DNA of 39,024 nucleotides, from NCBI GenBank assembly GCA_013359125.1, contig JABWCR010000029.1, positions 1 through 39,024 of the forward strand, in the 5' to 3' direction. Shown one piece after another: positions 32,460 through 39,024 of this stretch. Within the stretch, counting starts at the first letter, position 1, and the number at the start of each line of letters is the position of its first letter. A program made the position numbers and the translations under genes. Source of the DNA: Armatimonadota bacterium. GTDB lineage: Bacteria > Armatimonadota > Fimbriimonadia > Fimbriimonadales > GBS-DC. The notes below the pieces were generated by a model, which searched no databases, had not been told where the DNA came from, and saw only the letters and a list, made by a program, of their open reading frames with translations.

Positions 32460-33656
32460 TCAGCCTTCGTTTCGAAGGGCTTCGACCGGGTCTTTGAGAG
32501 CGGCGCGATAGGCGGGCAACGCTCCGAAGGCCAGGCCGACCGCGCTGCAGACGCCCAGCGCCAAGAGGATCGTATTGATCGAGACGAGGGGATTGAGCGC
32601 GGTGCGCGCGCTAATGAAGGCGCAGGCTGACATGGCGACGGCCACGCCCAGCGCGCCGCCCAAGATTGCTATCAGAGTCGCCTCGCTCAAAAATTGAAGG
32701 AAGATTTCTCTGCGCGTCGCTCCGACCGCCTTGCGCACGCCAATCTCCCGAATGCGCTCCGAGACCGACATCAGCATCACGTTCATAACCCCTATGCCGC
32801 CAACGATCAGCGCGATGGATGTGATGCCCGTCAGCATAACGGTTAGGATGTCGAGCACTTTGAACGTGAGTTCAAGGAGCTGTTGCTGAGTAACGACGGA
32901 AAAGTCCTCGCGGCCCTGGTGCGAGCGGAGCATGGTTTCCTGGATGCTGCCGACGATCAGTTCCGGTTTCATGTCCGGTTGGGACTGAACGATGATACGG
33001 TGTATTTGTTGCGAATTGCTAATTGCTTGAAGCCGGCGGATGGGCGCATAAATGACGTACTCAAAGCCGCCGCTGCCAAAGATGGAGCTCTTTTCGTCTT
33101 CTTCTACCACTCCGACGACTGTAAACTCGCCTCTGTTCAGGCTTACCTTCTTGCCCAATGCGTCGCCGTTGCCGAACAGTTCTCTTCGAATCAGGCCGCT
33201 CAGCACGCAGACCGGTTCGTTGGCGTCTTGGTCGTTCAGCAATCGGCCTTCGGTCAGCTTAAGGGGTCGTATTTGGAACCAGTCGGGCGTAACGCCGAAT
33301 CCGATTGCCATATCGGCCCGTCGGGGTCCGTGTCCCGCACCGCCGGCAACGAACATGATGGTCGCAATGCGGCGAATTCCCGGCAGGCTTCGAAGCGATT
33401 CGGCGTCTTCCCAGGTCAATGAACTGATTCCCAGGAGGCTCATGGGATTGAACGGGTTTGACGTGCTGATCTTGCCGGGCAGCACGATGACGAGGTTGAC
33501 GCCGAGGTCGTCGACTTGTTTGGCGACGTCTTGTTGGACGCCTTTTGCGAGGGAGATGAGGAGCACGATCGAGCCAACGCCGACCATCATTCCTAGCGCG
33601 CTGAGCACGGTGCGTCGGCCGTGCATGGCCAACGATTTTAGGGCTGAAAAAATCAC
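32460..33656 (-). CDS. Second MacB-type ABC permease (FtsX superfamily)
   Basis: This 398-residue paralogue starts at a GTG (33656; MIFSALKSLAMHGRR). It has helix 1 (LSALGMMVGVGSIVLLISLA), a periplasmic MacB domain with LGVNLVIVLPGK, and C-terminal helices with GGIGVMNVMLMSVSERIREI followed by GVRKAVGATRREI. The periplasmic domain differs clearly from that of the convergent copy, so it is not a recent duplication. No ATPase lies beside it. It lies 123 bp downstream of smpB on the same strand. The two permeases may form a heterodimer or serve separate systems; opposite orientation argues for separate regulation. Confidence 0.92.
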   Translation of the reverse strand: MIFSALKSLAMHGRRTVLSALGMMVGVGSIVLLISLAKGVQQDVAKQVDDLGVNLVIVLPGKISTSNPFNPMSLLGISSLTWEDAESLRSLPGIRRIATIMFVAGGAGHGPRRADMAIGFGVTPDWFQIRPLKLTEGRLLNDQDANEPVCVLSGLIRRELFGNGDALGKKVSLNRGEFTVVGVVEEDEKSSIFGSGGFEYVIYAPIRRLQAISNSQQIHRIIVQSQPDMKPELIVGSIQETMLRSHQGREDFSVVTQQQLLELTFKVLDILTVMLTGITSIALIVGGIGVMNVMLMSVSERIREIGVRKAVGATRREIFLQFLSEATLIAILGGALGVAVAMSACAFISARTALNPLVSINTILLALGVCSAVGLAFGALPAYRAALKDPVEALRNEG

Positions 33657-33730
33657 CGCAAAATTACCTGAAGAACGCCCCTGACTGTGCCATAATGTTT
33701 TTTAGGAACGAGTTCACCTTCCTTCCTTGG

Positions 33731-33773
33731 GGGTGGCAGGCTTTGCTCTCCTTTCACTGTCACCCTCCTTTTT
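33731..33773 (+). terminator. Terminator-like hairpin on the plus strand between smpB and the permease gene
   Basis: GGGTGGCAG (33731-33739) pairs with CTGTCACCC (33757-33765), with one G-U pair that works only on the plus strand, followed by TCCTTTTT. No plus-strand gene is known to end here, so it may end a small RNA or block antisense transcription into smpB. Confidence 0.45.
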
Positions 33774-33779
33774 AGTTCC

Positions 33780-34238
33780 CTATCGTCTCTCGCTTAAATC
33801 TCTTTCCAACTGCTTTTTCATATCCTTTTCTTTGATCGTCTCGCGCTTGTCGTATTCGCGCTTGCCGCGGCAGAGGCCCACTTCGACTTTGGCTTTGCCG
33901 CCTTTGAAGTAGATTTTGAGCGGGATGAGGGCGAAACCTTTCTGCTGAACTTTGGCCTGTAATCGGTCGATCTCTTTTCGATGGGCGAGGAGTTTGCGCT
34001 TTCTTCGTTCCTCGTGTCCATATCGGGCGGCCGGGTCGTAGTGGCTGACGTGCGCATGGAGCAGCCAAAGTTCGCCGTCTAACACGCGGCAATAGGCGTC
34101 GGTCAAGTTGATCTTGCCGTTGGCGATCGATTTGACCTCGCTGCCCATCAACACGATGCCAGCTTCGAGAGTCTCCTCGACGTGGTAATCGTGATAGGCT
34201 TTTCGGTTGGTGCCTACTATCTTGATCCCGCCGCTCAT
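33780..34238 (-). CDS. smpB: SsrA-binding protein SmpB
   Basis: This 152-residue protein binds tmRNA and brings it to stalled ribosomes for trans-translation. Landmarks are IVGTNRKAYHDYHVEETLEA, GIVLMGSEVKSIANGKINL, DAYCRVLDGELWLLHAHVS and KVEVGLCRGKREYDKRETIK. The basic C-terminal tail that mimics the anticodon stem is present. A GGTAGAAT box lies 6 nt before the ATG, so the transcript is probably leaderless. I did not find a complete tmRNA gene in the window. Confidence 0.97.
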   Translation of the reverse strand: MSGGIKIVGTNRKAYHDYHVEETLEAGIVLMGSEVKSIANGKINLTDAYCRVLDGELWLLHAHVSHYDPAARYGHEERRKRKLLAHRKEIDRLQAKVQQKGFALIPLKIYFKGGKAKVEVGLCRGKREYDKRETIKEKDMKKQLERDLSERR

Positions 34239-34244
34239 AGGCGG

Positions 34245-34250
34245 ATTCTA
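34245..34250 (-). promoter_or_regulatory. -10 box for leaderless smpB transcript
   Basis: GG-TAGAAT on the minus strand with 6 nt to the ATG at 34238. The expected start of transcription coincides with the start codon and no Shine-Dalgarno fits. Confidence 0.6.
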
Positions 34251-34322
34251 CCGCGTGGCCATCGGCATCACGGGCCCGCGTTAAGAATCGGTAAACAGTC
34301 CTTCGGGAAGTGGAAACTGGGT

Positions 34323-34328
34323 TATAAT
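34323..34328 (+). promoter_or_regulatory. -10 box of the PEP-CTERM protease gene
   Basis: GGGT-TATAAT lies 57 nt before the ATG at 34386. The leader carries a good AGGAGAGG ribosome site. Confidence 0.5.
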
Positions 34329-34385
34329 GTCTCAGGAAAGAGCAGAACGCTCATTTCCCCACTTTTGAGGAACAAGGAGAGGAAA

Positions 34386-35342
34386 ATGCTTAGAAAATGG
34401 GGCGCGCGCTCGGCTATTGCCTTGGCAGCCGTAGCTGCGTTTGCTGTAGATTCTCTCGCACTGGGTCCAGATCGACCAGCGCCTCGCGGCTCTTACGATG
34501 CCGTCGTTCGCGTCTATGACGGAGGCGGCTTTGGAACCGGCTCGGTTATTGCTAAGGGGCGTTTTGGCGACGACTGGGTGGTTTGCGTGCTAACCGCCGA
34601 CCACAACGTTACAGGCGGCGGAAACACCATCGCTTTTCACAACTTAGGCGATGCGGACGAGTTTAGCGGTCAGATTTTTCAGGCCCATCGGGGAGGGCCG
34701 AACGGACAAGTGGATTTGGCGGTCTTGGGCGTTCGGATTCCCAACCGTAATTTGACTGCGGCGCAGTCTGCGTTCATGAACAACCTAAACGCTCTGGCGC
34801 TTCTGCGGACAGGCAATCCGGTCGGCTCGACGTTCACCATGCCCGGCTATGGCCTGACGGGCGATCTGGTCAACGATCAGTTCGGCAATCCGTCGGGATA
34901 CCTGCGACGCGCCAATTCGGGCGAGATCAAGCGCTATGGCAATAACTCGTTTACCGTTCGGCGCAACGTCTCTGTACCGGGAGCGGGCGGTTACTTCTAT
35001 GACTCGGTCGGATGGGAACTCGATGGGGCAGGATTCGACGTGCCCGGAGAGATGACCTCTTATGGCGGCGATTCGGGCGCACCGTACTTAATGGCGTTTG
35101 CCGATACGGTCGGCGGATTGCGCGTCTTCCGCGATGGCATAATGGGCGTGCACACGCTGGGCAACAACAGCGGGTTTAACGGCTTTTACCCGTTCCCCAC
35201 CAGCAGCAGCGCGGGCGTCTATCTGAACGACCACTACATCGACTGGATCGTGGATCGATGCCATTCGATTCCAGAGCCGGCCAGTATCATGGCTTTATTG
35301 ATGGGCAGCGGCTTGTTGGCGGCTCTCAAGCGCAGACGCTGA
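34386..35342 (+). CDS. Exported trypsin-like serine protease with PEP-CTERM sorting signal
   Basis: The start at 34386 (MLRKWGARSAIALAAVAAFA) has AAGGAGAGG upstream and is directly followed by a signal peptide; the longer open frame is spurious. The 318-residue protein has a chymotrypsin-type triad: His73 in LTADHNV, Asp110 in QVDLAVLGV and Ser230 in YGGDSGAPYL. The C-terminus is a PEP-CTERM tripartite signal: SIPEPAS, a hydrophobic stretch (IMALLMGSGLLAAL) and the basic tail KRRR. PEP-CTERM proteins are cleaved by an exosortase and are often tied to exopolysaccharide export. The protease assignment rests on the triad spacing. The exosortase gene is not in this window. Confidence 0.88.
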   Translation: MLRKWGARSAIALAAVAAFAVDSLALGPDRPAPRGSYDAVVRVYDGGGFGTGSVIAKGRFGDDWVVCVLTADHNVTGGGNTIAFHNLGDADEFSGQIFQAHRGGPNGQVDLAVLGVRIPNRNLTAAQSAFMNNLNALALLRTGNPVGSTFTMPGYGLTGDLVNDQFGNPSGYLRRANSGEIKRYGNNSFTVRRNVSVPGAGGYFYDSVGWELDGAGFDVPGEMTSYGGDSGAPYLMAFADTVGGLRVFRDGIMGVHTLGNNSGFNGFYPFPTSSSAGVYLNDHYIDWIVDRCHSIPEPASIMALLMGSGLLAALKRRR

Positions 35343-35357
35343 TCCATCGTTGATCCA

Positions 35358-35389
35358 TCATCCGCCTCGTCTTGCGACGAGGCGGATGA
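35358..35389. terminator. Perfect 13-bp hairpin between convergent genes
   Basis: TCATCCGCCTCGT (35358-35370), a 6-nt loop and its exact complement (35377-35389) lie between the protease stop and the convergent repeat-protein stop. On the plus strand it is followed by AAAATT, so there is no proper T-run; its position suits a bidirectional end. Confidence 0.6.
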
Positions 35390-35392
35390 AAA

Positions 35393-36976
35393 TTAACGCT
35401 TGTCCCGCAGTTCGATCGACTTCAGGCGAGCTTCCCACTCCTTCTCTCGATCGGCGGCTAAGGGGAGTATTTCGTCCCACTTGCGCTTGACTCGAAAGTC
35501 CTCGTAGCCTTTTCGCACGGCGGTTACGACCCAAGAAAAGTCGTAGTTGCCGCGACCGTCGTTCAGTTCGAAAACTGAGATCTGGCCGTTTATCTCTTCG
35601 TAAGCGAGGCCTTTAGAGAATCGAGCGGCTGGCGTGAGCTGCACCGTGATCGATTCGGGAAGCATCATGGTTTGAAAGTGGTCGGGCAGTTCGATCAGTG
35701 CCTGACCGTTGACCAGTCGCCCTTTGCCTCGCACGTATAGGGCGGCCTCTGGGCCTTCCAGGCTGGCGTACCAAAAGTCCGTCTCAGGGTCGTTTGGATC
35801 GGGTTCTCGGAACGACTTTATGTTGCCCCATACAATGCCGTTGCCGTTATCGGCCACATAGACCCCGGCCTTAGGCGTTCCGGGGATGTCTCCTACTTCG
35901 ATGACCCCATGATTGGCGATATTGGTGGTGGCGAATCGAACGTTCATGATGCCGTTAGCGCTGGAGTAGATCGTCGCGACGCTGTCCTGAAACTTCATCC
36001 AAATCCCCCCGCCACTGTTGGCGATACTGACGCTATCGTCGCCTGTCAAATCTACATCGGGATGTAGCACGATGCTGTTTTGGCTTTGGAGGATGCCGCC
36101 GTCGGTCCGGATGTTGCCGGTCGTGTGAAGGGATTGTGCGGGAAACGACGTTCCGATGCCGACTCGACCGCCTTGGCCGCTGGACTGCAGTACCATAATC
36201 GTGCTGCCCGAAACGTCTCTAAAGCCAAAGTTGTCGCGGTGCCCAAACAGGGCCGAGTCGCCGATGCCAAAGTCCCATGCTCTCGACGTGCTCGCGCCGT
36301 TTTGCCCGACACGGATGAGTCCAACAGAAGATACGGTCGGATCGCCCACTTGCAACAGCCGTACCGGCGATGCTGTGCCAATGCCCACGGCTCCGTTCTG
36401 CGCGATCGCGACACGAAGGGCGCCAGACGTAAAGAGTTTGATGCCGGCATAGCCGGAAAGCCATGTCGTTGCGCCAAAGGGGTTCCAAGTGTCGTCGAAC
36501 CAGCCGAGGGCGTAGTGTCCCATGGTTTTGCCGTCGTACGGAAAGGTGTCCGAAGTACCAATGCCCATGTACTTCCTTGTAGAGGTCAAACCGACGTTCA
36601 GATTGTTGTCCACAATCAGGCCGCGCGTGTTATTGCTATGGATGGCGTAAGGCACGCTGTCGATCTTAAGCCGAGGCGATAGGGTTGTGCTGTCAACCTC
36701 GAGCTCAAGCCATCGATCGGCTCCAGTAAAGGCATTAGTGCCAAAGTCGAGTCTTGCGGTGAAGAGACCATTTGAGAGGGATGTGGCGACCGGTCCCACG
36801 GTTCCAATAGGCGATCCGCCGCTCTCGACTGCAAACAGGCGAAAAGTAACGCTGTAGTTTCCGGTCGCAGGCGAACCGTTGTCGCGCAGGAAGCCTTGGT
36901 AAACGAACGGCTGGCTGAAACCGATTCCGACGAAAAGGAACGCGACAAAGACGGCGAGATGTTTGAGACGAAACAT
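35393..36976 (-). CDS. Secreted tail-fibre-like protein
   Basis: This 527-residue protein starts with GGAGGAG 6 nt upstream and a signal peptide (HLAVFVAFLFVGIGFSQ). Its N-terminal module (YQGFLRDNGSPATGNY, FRLFAVESGG, LSPRLKIDSVPYAIHS) is homologous to the start of the protein at 8126-10555. The centre has motifs of phage-type fibres such as GAVGIGTASPVRLLQVGD and RVGIGTSFPAQSLHTTGN. The C-terminal domain (SLEGPEAALYVRGKGRLVNG, IELPDHFQTMML, FSWVVTAVRKGYEDF) is shared with the protein at 37060. No intramolecular chaperone S74 motif is visible. It follows the 37060 gene by 83 bp on the same strand. A surface fibre is likely; the target is unknown. Confidence 0.86.
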   Translation of the reverse strand: MFRLKHLAVFVAFLFVGIGFSQPFVYQGFLRDNGSPATGNYSVTFRLFAVESGGSPIGTVGPVATSLSNGLFTARLDFGTNAFTGADRWLELEVDSTTLSPRLKIDSVPYAIHSNNTRGLIVDNNLNVGLTSTRKYMGIGTSDTFPYDGKTMGHYALGWFDDTWNPFGATTWLSGYAGIKLFTSGALRVAIAQNGAVGIGTASPVRLLQVGDPTVSSVGLIRVGQNGASTSRAWDFGIGDSALFGHRDNFGFRDVSGSTIMVLQSSGQGGRVGIGTSFPAQSLHTTGNIRTDGGILQSQNSIVLHPDVDLTGDDSVSIANSGGGIWMKFQDSVATIYSSANGIMNVRFATTNIANHGVIEVGDIPGTPKAGVYVADNGNGIVWGNIKSFREPDPNDPETDFWYASLEGPEAALYVRGKGRLVNGQALIELPDHFQTMMLPESITVQLTPAARFSKGLAYEEINGQISVFELNDGRGNYDFSWVVTAVRKGYEDFRVKRKWDEILPLAADREKEWEARLKSIELRDKR

Positions 36977-37059
36977 GGCTACTCCTCCTTCGGCGCTCTT
37001 GGGCGCTTTTGGTAGAGTATATCGCAGTTTTCGAGTCTTGGGTCTTGGATAGCCCGTTG

Positions 37060-39024
37060 CTACTTGATCGGTCTCTCCGGCCCCGGTTGCTGATGGATTC
37101 CCGCTTCCTTCGGCTGGCCGTAGAGTTCGGGGATCAGGTACTTTCCTCGCTCATCGCCTTGCTTTTCCAGTTCGGTAACAAAACCCCTTTGTTGCACCCA
37201 GCGGTCGTTTCGCACGGCTTTGACTTCCCATGAGACCTCTATGTTCGGCTTATCGGTACGAATGACGAATCGATTGTTTTTGATCTTCTCGGCCACAATG
37301 GCTTGAGCGAACGTTCCGATTACGGTCAACTGATAACGAAAGTCCCGGTTGATCGCTTCGAAGTAGGCTGGAAGTTGGACGGTCGCATAGCCGCGCGCAT
37401 CGGTTACTGCATTGCCGTTGTAGATGTTCTGCGGTTCTGGACCTTCGGCGCAAAAGTGGTTGAGGAAGTGAGTTTCGGGAGTGATCGGGTGGTCGATTTG
37501 GAAAGACTTTGTGCCCGATGCGGCCATGTCGCCTAAGCTATAGACTCCAAATGCAGAGGATCCGGTGGCCCATCCGAAAACGCCTCTGGCGCCGTCTCCG
37601 GGCGCAACGCCGTACACGCCCCAGCCGGCGGAGGCTGTCCCATAGACGGCATAGCCGTTAGGGCTGCGAACATCCGAGTAAACGCCATAGGTCGTGCCAG
37701 ACGTTGCCGCCGAGAACGCTAGGACGCCTCTTCCGGACGTGCTGTCGCTTTGGCCGTAGACGCCGTAAGTAGTGCCCGAAGTGGCGTTCGCATAGCCCAG
37801 AACGCCTCTGCCGGACGTGCTGTCGCTTTGGCCGTAGACGCCGTAAGTAGTGCCCGAAGTGGCGTTCGCATAGCCCTGAACGCCTCTTCCGGACGTGCTG
37901 TCGCTTTGGCCATAGACGCCGTAAGTAGTGCCCGAAGTGGCGTTCGCATAGCCCAGAACGCCTCTGCCGGACGTGCTGCTAGATTGAAACCAACCGCCAT
38001 ATGTAGAGCCAGTGGTTGAAGAGGCATGTCCGAAGGCTCCGGTGCCAGAGCTGCTCGAGTTCAAAAACCGGCCGCCGTATGTAGCGCCCGTTGCGGCCGA
38101 AGCTACGCCATGGACTCCAATTCCGGACGTGCTAATGCTCTCGAATCTGCCGCCTATTGCAGCGCCTGTAAGGCTGTTAGCTAAGCCAGAGACCGCAATT
38201 CCATCGGCGCTTAGAATCTCGCCATAGACCCCGACCGTTGATCCTGTGGTCGATTGGACCAAACCGTGAACGCCCGTTCCGGACGAGCTATAGGAGACTC
38301 CATAGAGGCCTTTGTTAGCGCCTATGGTTGCGTTGGCCGAACCCATGGCGCCAATCCCTCCTGAACTGTCGCTGATGAAATGACCTCCGTAGGTTGCTGT
38401 CGATGTGGCGAATGCTCTACCCATGACGCCTCGGCCAGTTGAGGCTGAACTCGTAAAGTAGCCGCCCGCGGCGCCAGCAATCGCGCTAGAGTTCAGGGCA
38501 ACGATAGCTCGGTCCTCCGTGGAGGTCTCAACATGCAGTTGATAGAGCGGACTGTTTGTGCCGATTCCGACGTTACCGCCGGTGTAGTACGCTGCGCCGC
38601 CGCTCAGCGCCCAGATGGCGTCTTGAAGATCGGGCTGCGGTCTCCAAGATGTCCCGTTCCACTTCAGAATATCGCCAAGGTCTGGGACTTCGGTATGAAT
38701 GGGCCGCCCTTGCAGCCCTGCAACCGTTGGATTGGGGTAAGTCCCGCTCAGGTCGCCTCCGGCGGCTCCTCCGGGAGCGACTCCCGAGATGGTGCTGTTC
38801 GTAACGCCGGTGATTCGTCCCTGGGCGTTGACGGTGAACCGCGGGACTTGGGTGGCACTGCCGTATGTGCCTGCGGTAACGGCGGTGTTGGTGAGTTTAG
38901 CGTCTGAAACGGAGGCGTTGGCCAAATCGATCGTCGCGATGGTTCCATCGAGAATCTTGCCGGTGGTAATCGCGCCGTCCGCTAGATCGATCGTCGCGAT
39001 GGTTCCATCGAGAATCTTGCCGGT
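37060..39024 (-). CDS. Tail-fibre-like repeat protein, N-terminus beyond the window
   Basis: The frame is open from the right edge to a TAG at 37060, at least 654 residues. It begins in a 20-residue repeat (TGKILDGTIATIDLA). Next come AGTYGSATQVPRFTVNAQGR and GGDLSGTYPNPTV, both typical of phage tail fibres, and GNVGIGTNSPLYQLHVETS. The middle is a long array of about 26-residue units of the form GVxGxANATSGTTYGVYGQS, three nearly identical at the DNA level. The C-terminal domain (HFCAEGPEPQNIYNGNAV, VQLPAYFEAINRDFRYQLTV, VSWEVKAVRNDRWVQQ) is homologous to that of the 35393 protein. It may share a transcript with that gene. Export is inferred from its paralogues because the signal peptide is not visible. 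Confidence 0.85.
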   Translation of the reverse strand, partial: TGKILDGTIATIDLADGAITTGKILDGTIATIDLANASVSDAKLTNTAVTAGTYGSATQVPRFTVNAQGRITGVTNSTISGVAPGGAAGGDLSGTYPNPTVAGLQGRPIHTEVPDLGDILKWNGTSWRPQPDLQDAIWALSGGAAYYTGGNVGIGTNSPLYQLHVETSTEDRAIVALNSSAIAGAAGGYFTSSASTGRGVMGRAFATSTATYGGHFISDSSGGIGAMGSANATIGANKGLYGVSYSSSGTGVHGLVQSTTGSTVGVYGEILSADGIAVSGLANSLTGAAIGGRFESISTSGIGVHGVASAATGATYGGRFLNSSSSGTGAFGHASSTTGSTYGGWFQSSSTSGRGVLGYANATSGTTYGVYGQSDSTSGRGVQGYANATSGTTYGVYGQSDSTSGRGVLGYANATSGTTYGVYGQSDSTSGRGVLAFSAATSGTTYGVYSDVRSPNGYAVYGTASAGWGVYGVAPGDGARGVFGWATGSSAFGVYSLGDMAASGTKSFQIDHPITPETHFLNHFCAEGPEPQNIYNGNAVTDARGYATVQLPAYFEAINRDFRYQLTVIGTFAQAIVAEKIKNNRFVIRTDKPNIEVSWEVKAVRNDRWVQQRGFVTELEKQGDERGKYLIPELYGQPKEAGIHQQPGPERPIK
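37723..37956 (-). repeat. Three near-identical 78-bp tandem repeats within the fibre gene
   Basis: Units at 37723, 37801 and 37879 differ by only a few bases and each encode 26 residues (RGVLGYANATSGTTYGVYGQ then SDSTSG). A partial fourth copy begins at 37957. More diverged units of the same length continue to about 38470. Confidence 0.9.
38926..39024 (-). repeat. 60-bp period tandem repeat at the window edge
   Basis: 38926-38964 is repeated identically at 38986-39024, a 60-bp (20-residue) period encoding TGKILDGTIATIDLA plus a variable linker. The array continues beyond the window. Confidence 0.85.

Noticed and set aside
37560-38470. Regularly spaced repeats resembling a CRISPR array
   Set aside because: The repeats are in frame in a coding sequence, have 78-bp units without unique spacers between short repeats, and no cas genes are near.

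Overview
The window looks like chromosomal DNA of a diderm, moderately GC-rich environmental bacterium. My best guess is Armatimonadota (Fimbriimonadia-like). The reasons are a prepilin-like DUF1559 protein with an H-X9-DG motif, a dnaK-dnaJ-hspR heat-shock operon under a HAIR element, a PEP-CTERM secreted protease, an nrfHA nitrite-ammonification pair and several outer-membrane or secreted repeat proteins. The phylum is an inference from gene content; no rRNA is present.

Left edge (1-2220): the tail of an unknown gene, then a decayed minus-strand trio: an intact SnoaL-like/ester-cyclase protein, a NADPH-dependent FMN reductase broken by a frameshift and an internal deletion, and an alpha/beta hydrolase cut off where a tRNA-like 3' fragment begins. 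About 600 bp before dnaE holds no convincing gene. 2221-10555: dnaE (replicative polymerase), then a convergent DUF5916/CBM9-like outer-membrane protein, a DUF1992 protein and a large secreted tail-fibre-like repeat protein. 10645-15172: a DUF6265 protein, a three-gene membrane/vWA cassette of unknown function beside tRNA-Gln(CUG), and a 615-aa exported protein of unknown function.

15326-21945: a solitary Mu-gp29-like (DUF935) portal protein sits directly upstream of dnaK-dnaJ-hspR-tsaE. A HAIR-like operator lies inside the dnaK promoter and overlaps the portal stop codon, so HspR encoded by the third gene of the operon probably represses the operon. No grpE is present. A serine esterase, an HNH endonuclease and tRNA-Lys(UUU) follow. 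22010-27910: an MsmK/UgpC-type ABC ATPase, ApbE, a small anchored protein, an outer-membrane barrel, the pentaheme NrfA with its tetraheme quinol dehydrogenase NrfH, and the prepilin-like protein.

27992-39024: a CsoR-family metal sensor divergent from a MerT-like transporter, a Zn-ribbon membrane protein, a HinT-like HIT protein, a MacA-like adaptor with two MacB-type permeases (no ATPase nearby), smpB, a PEP-CTERM trypsin-like protease, and two further tail-fibre-like secreted proteins. One of these has near-identical 78-bp tandem repeats and runs off the right edge.

The genome is compact: several convergent genes overlap or abut at their 3' ends. A recurrent extended -10 box (GGTAnAAT or close variants) lies just upstream of many starts and of both tRNAs, sometimes so close to the start codon that leaderless mRNAs are likely. 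The best candidates for undescribed biology are the vWA/membrane cassette (11027-13160), the lone portal protein placed against the heat-shock promoter, and the tail-fibre-like repeat family.
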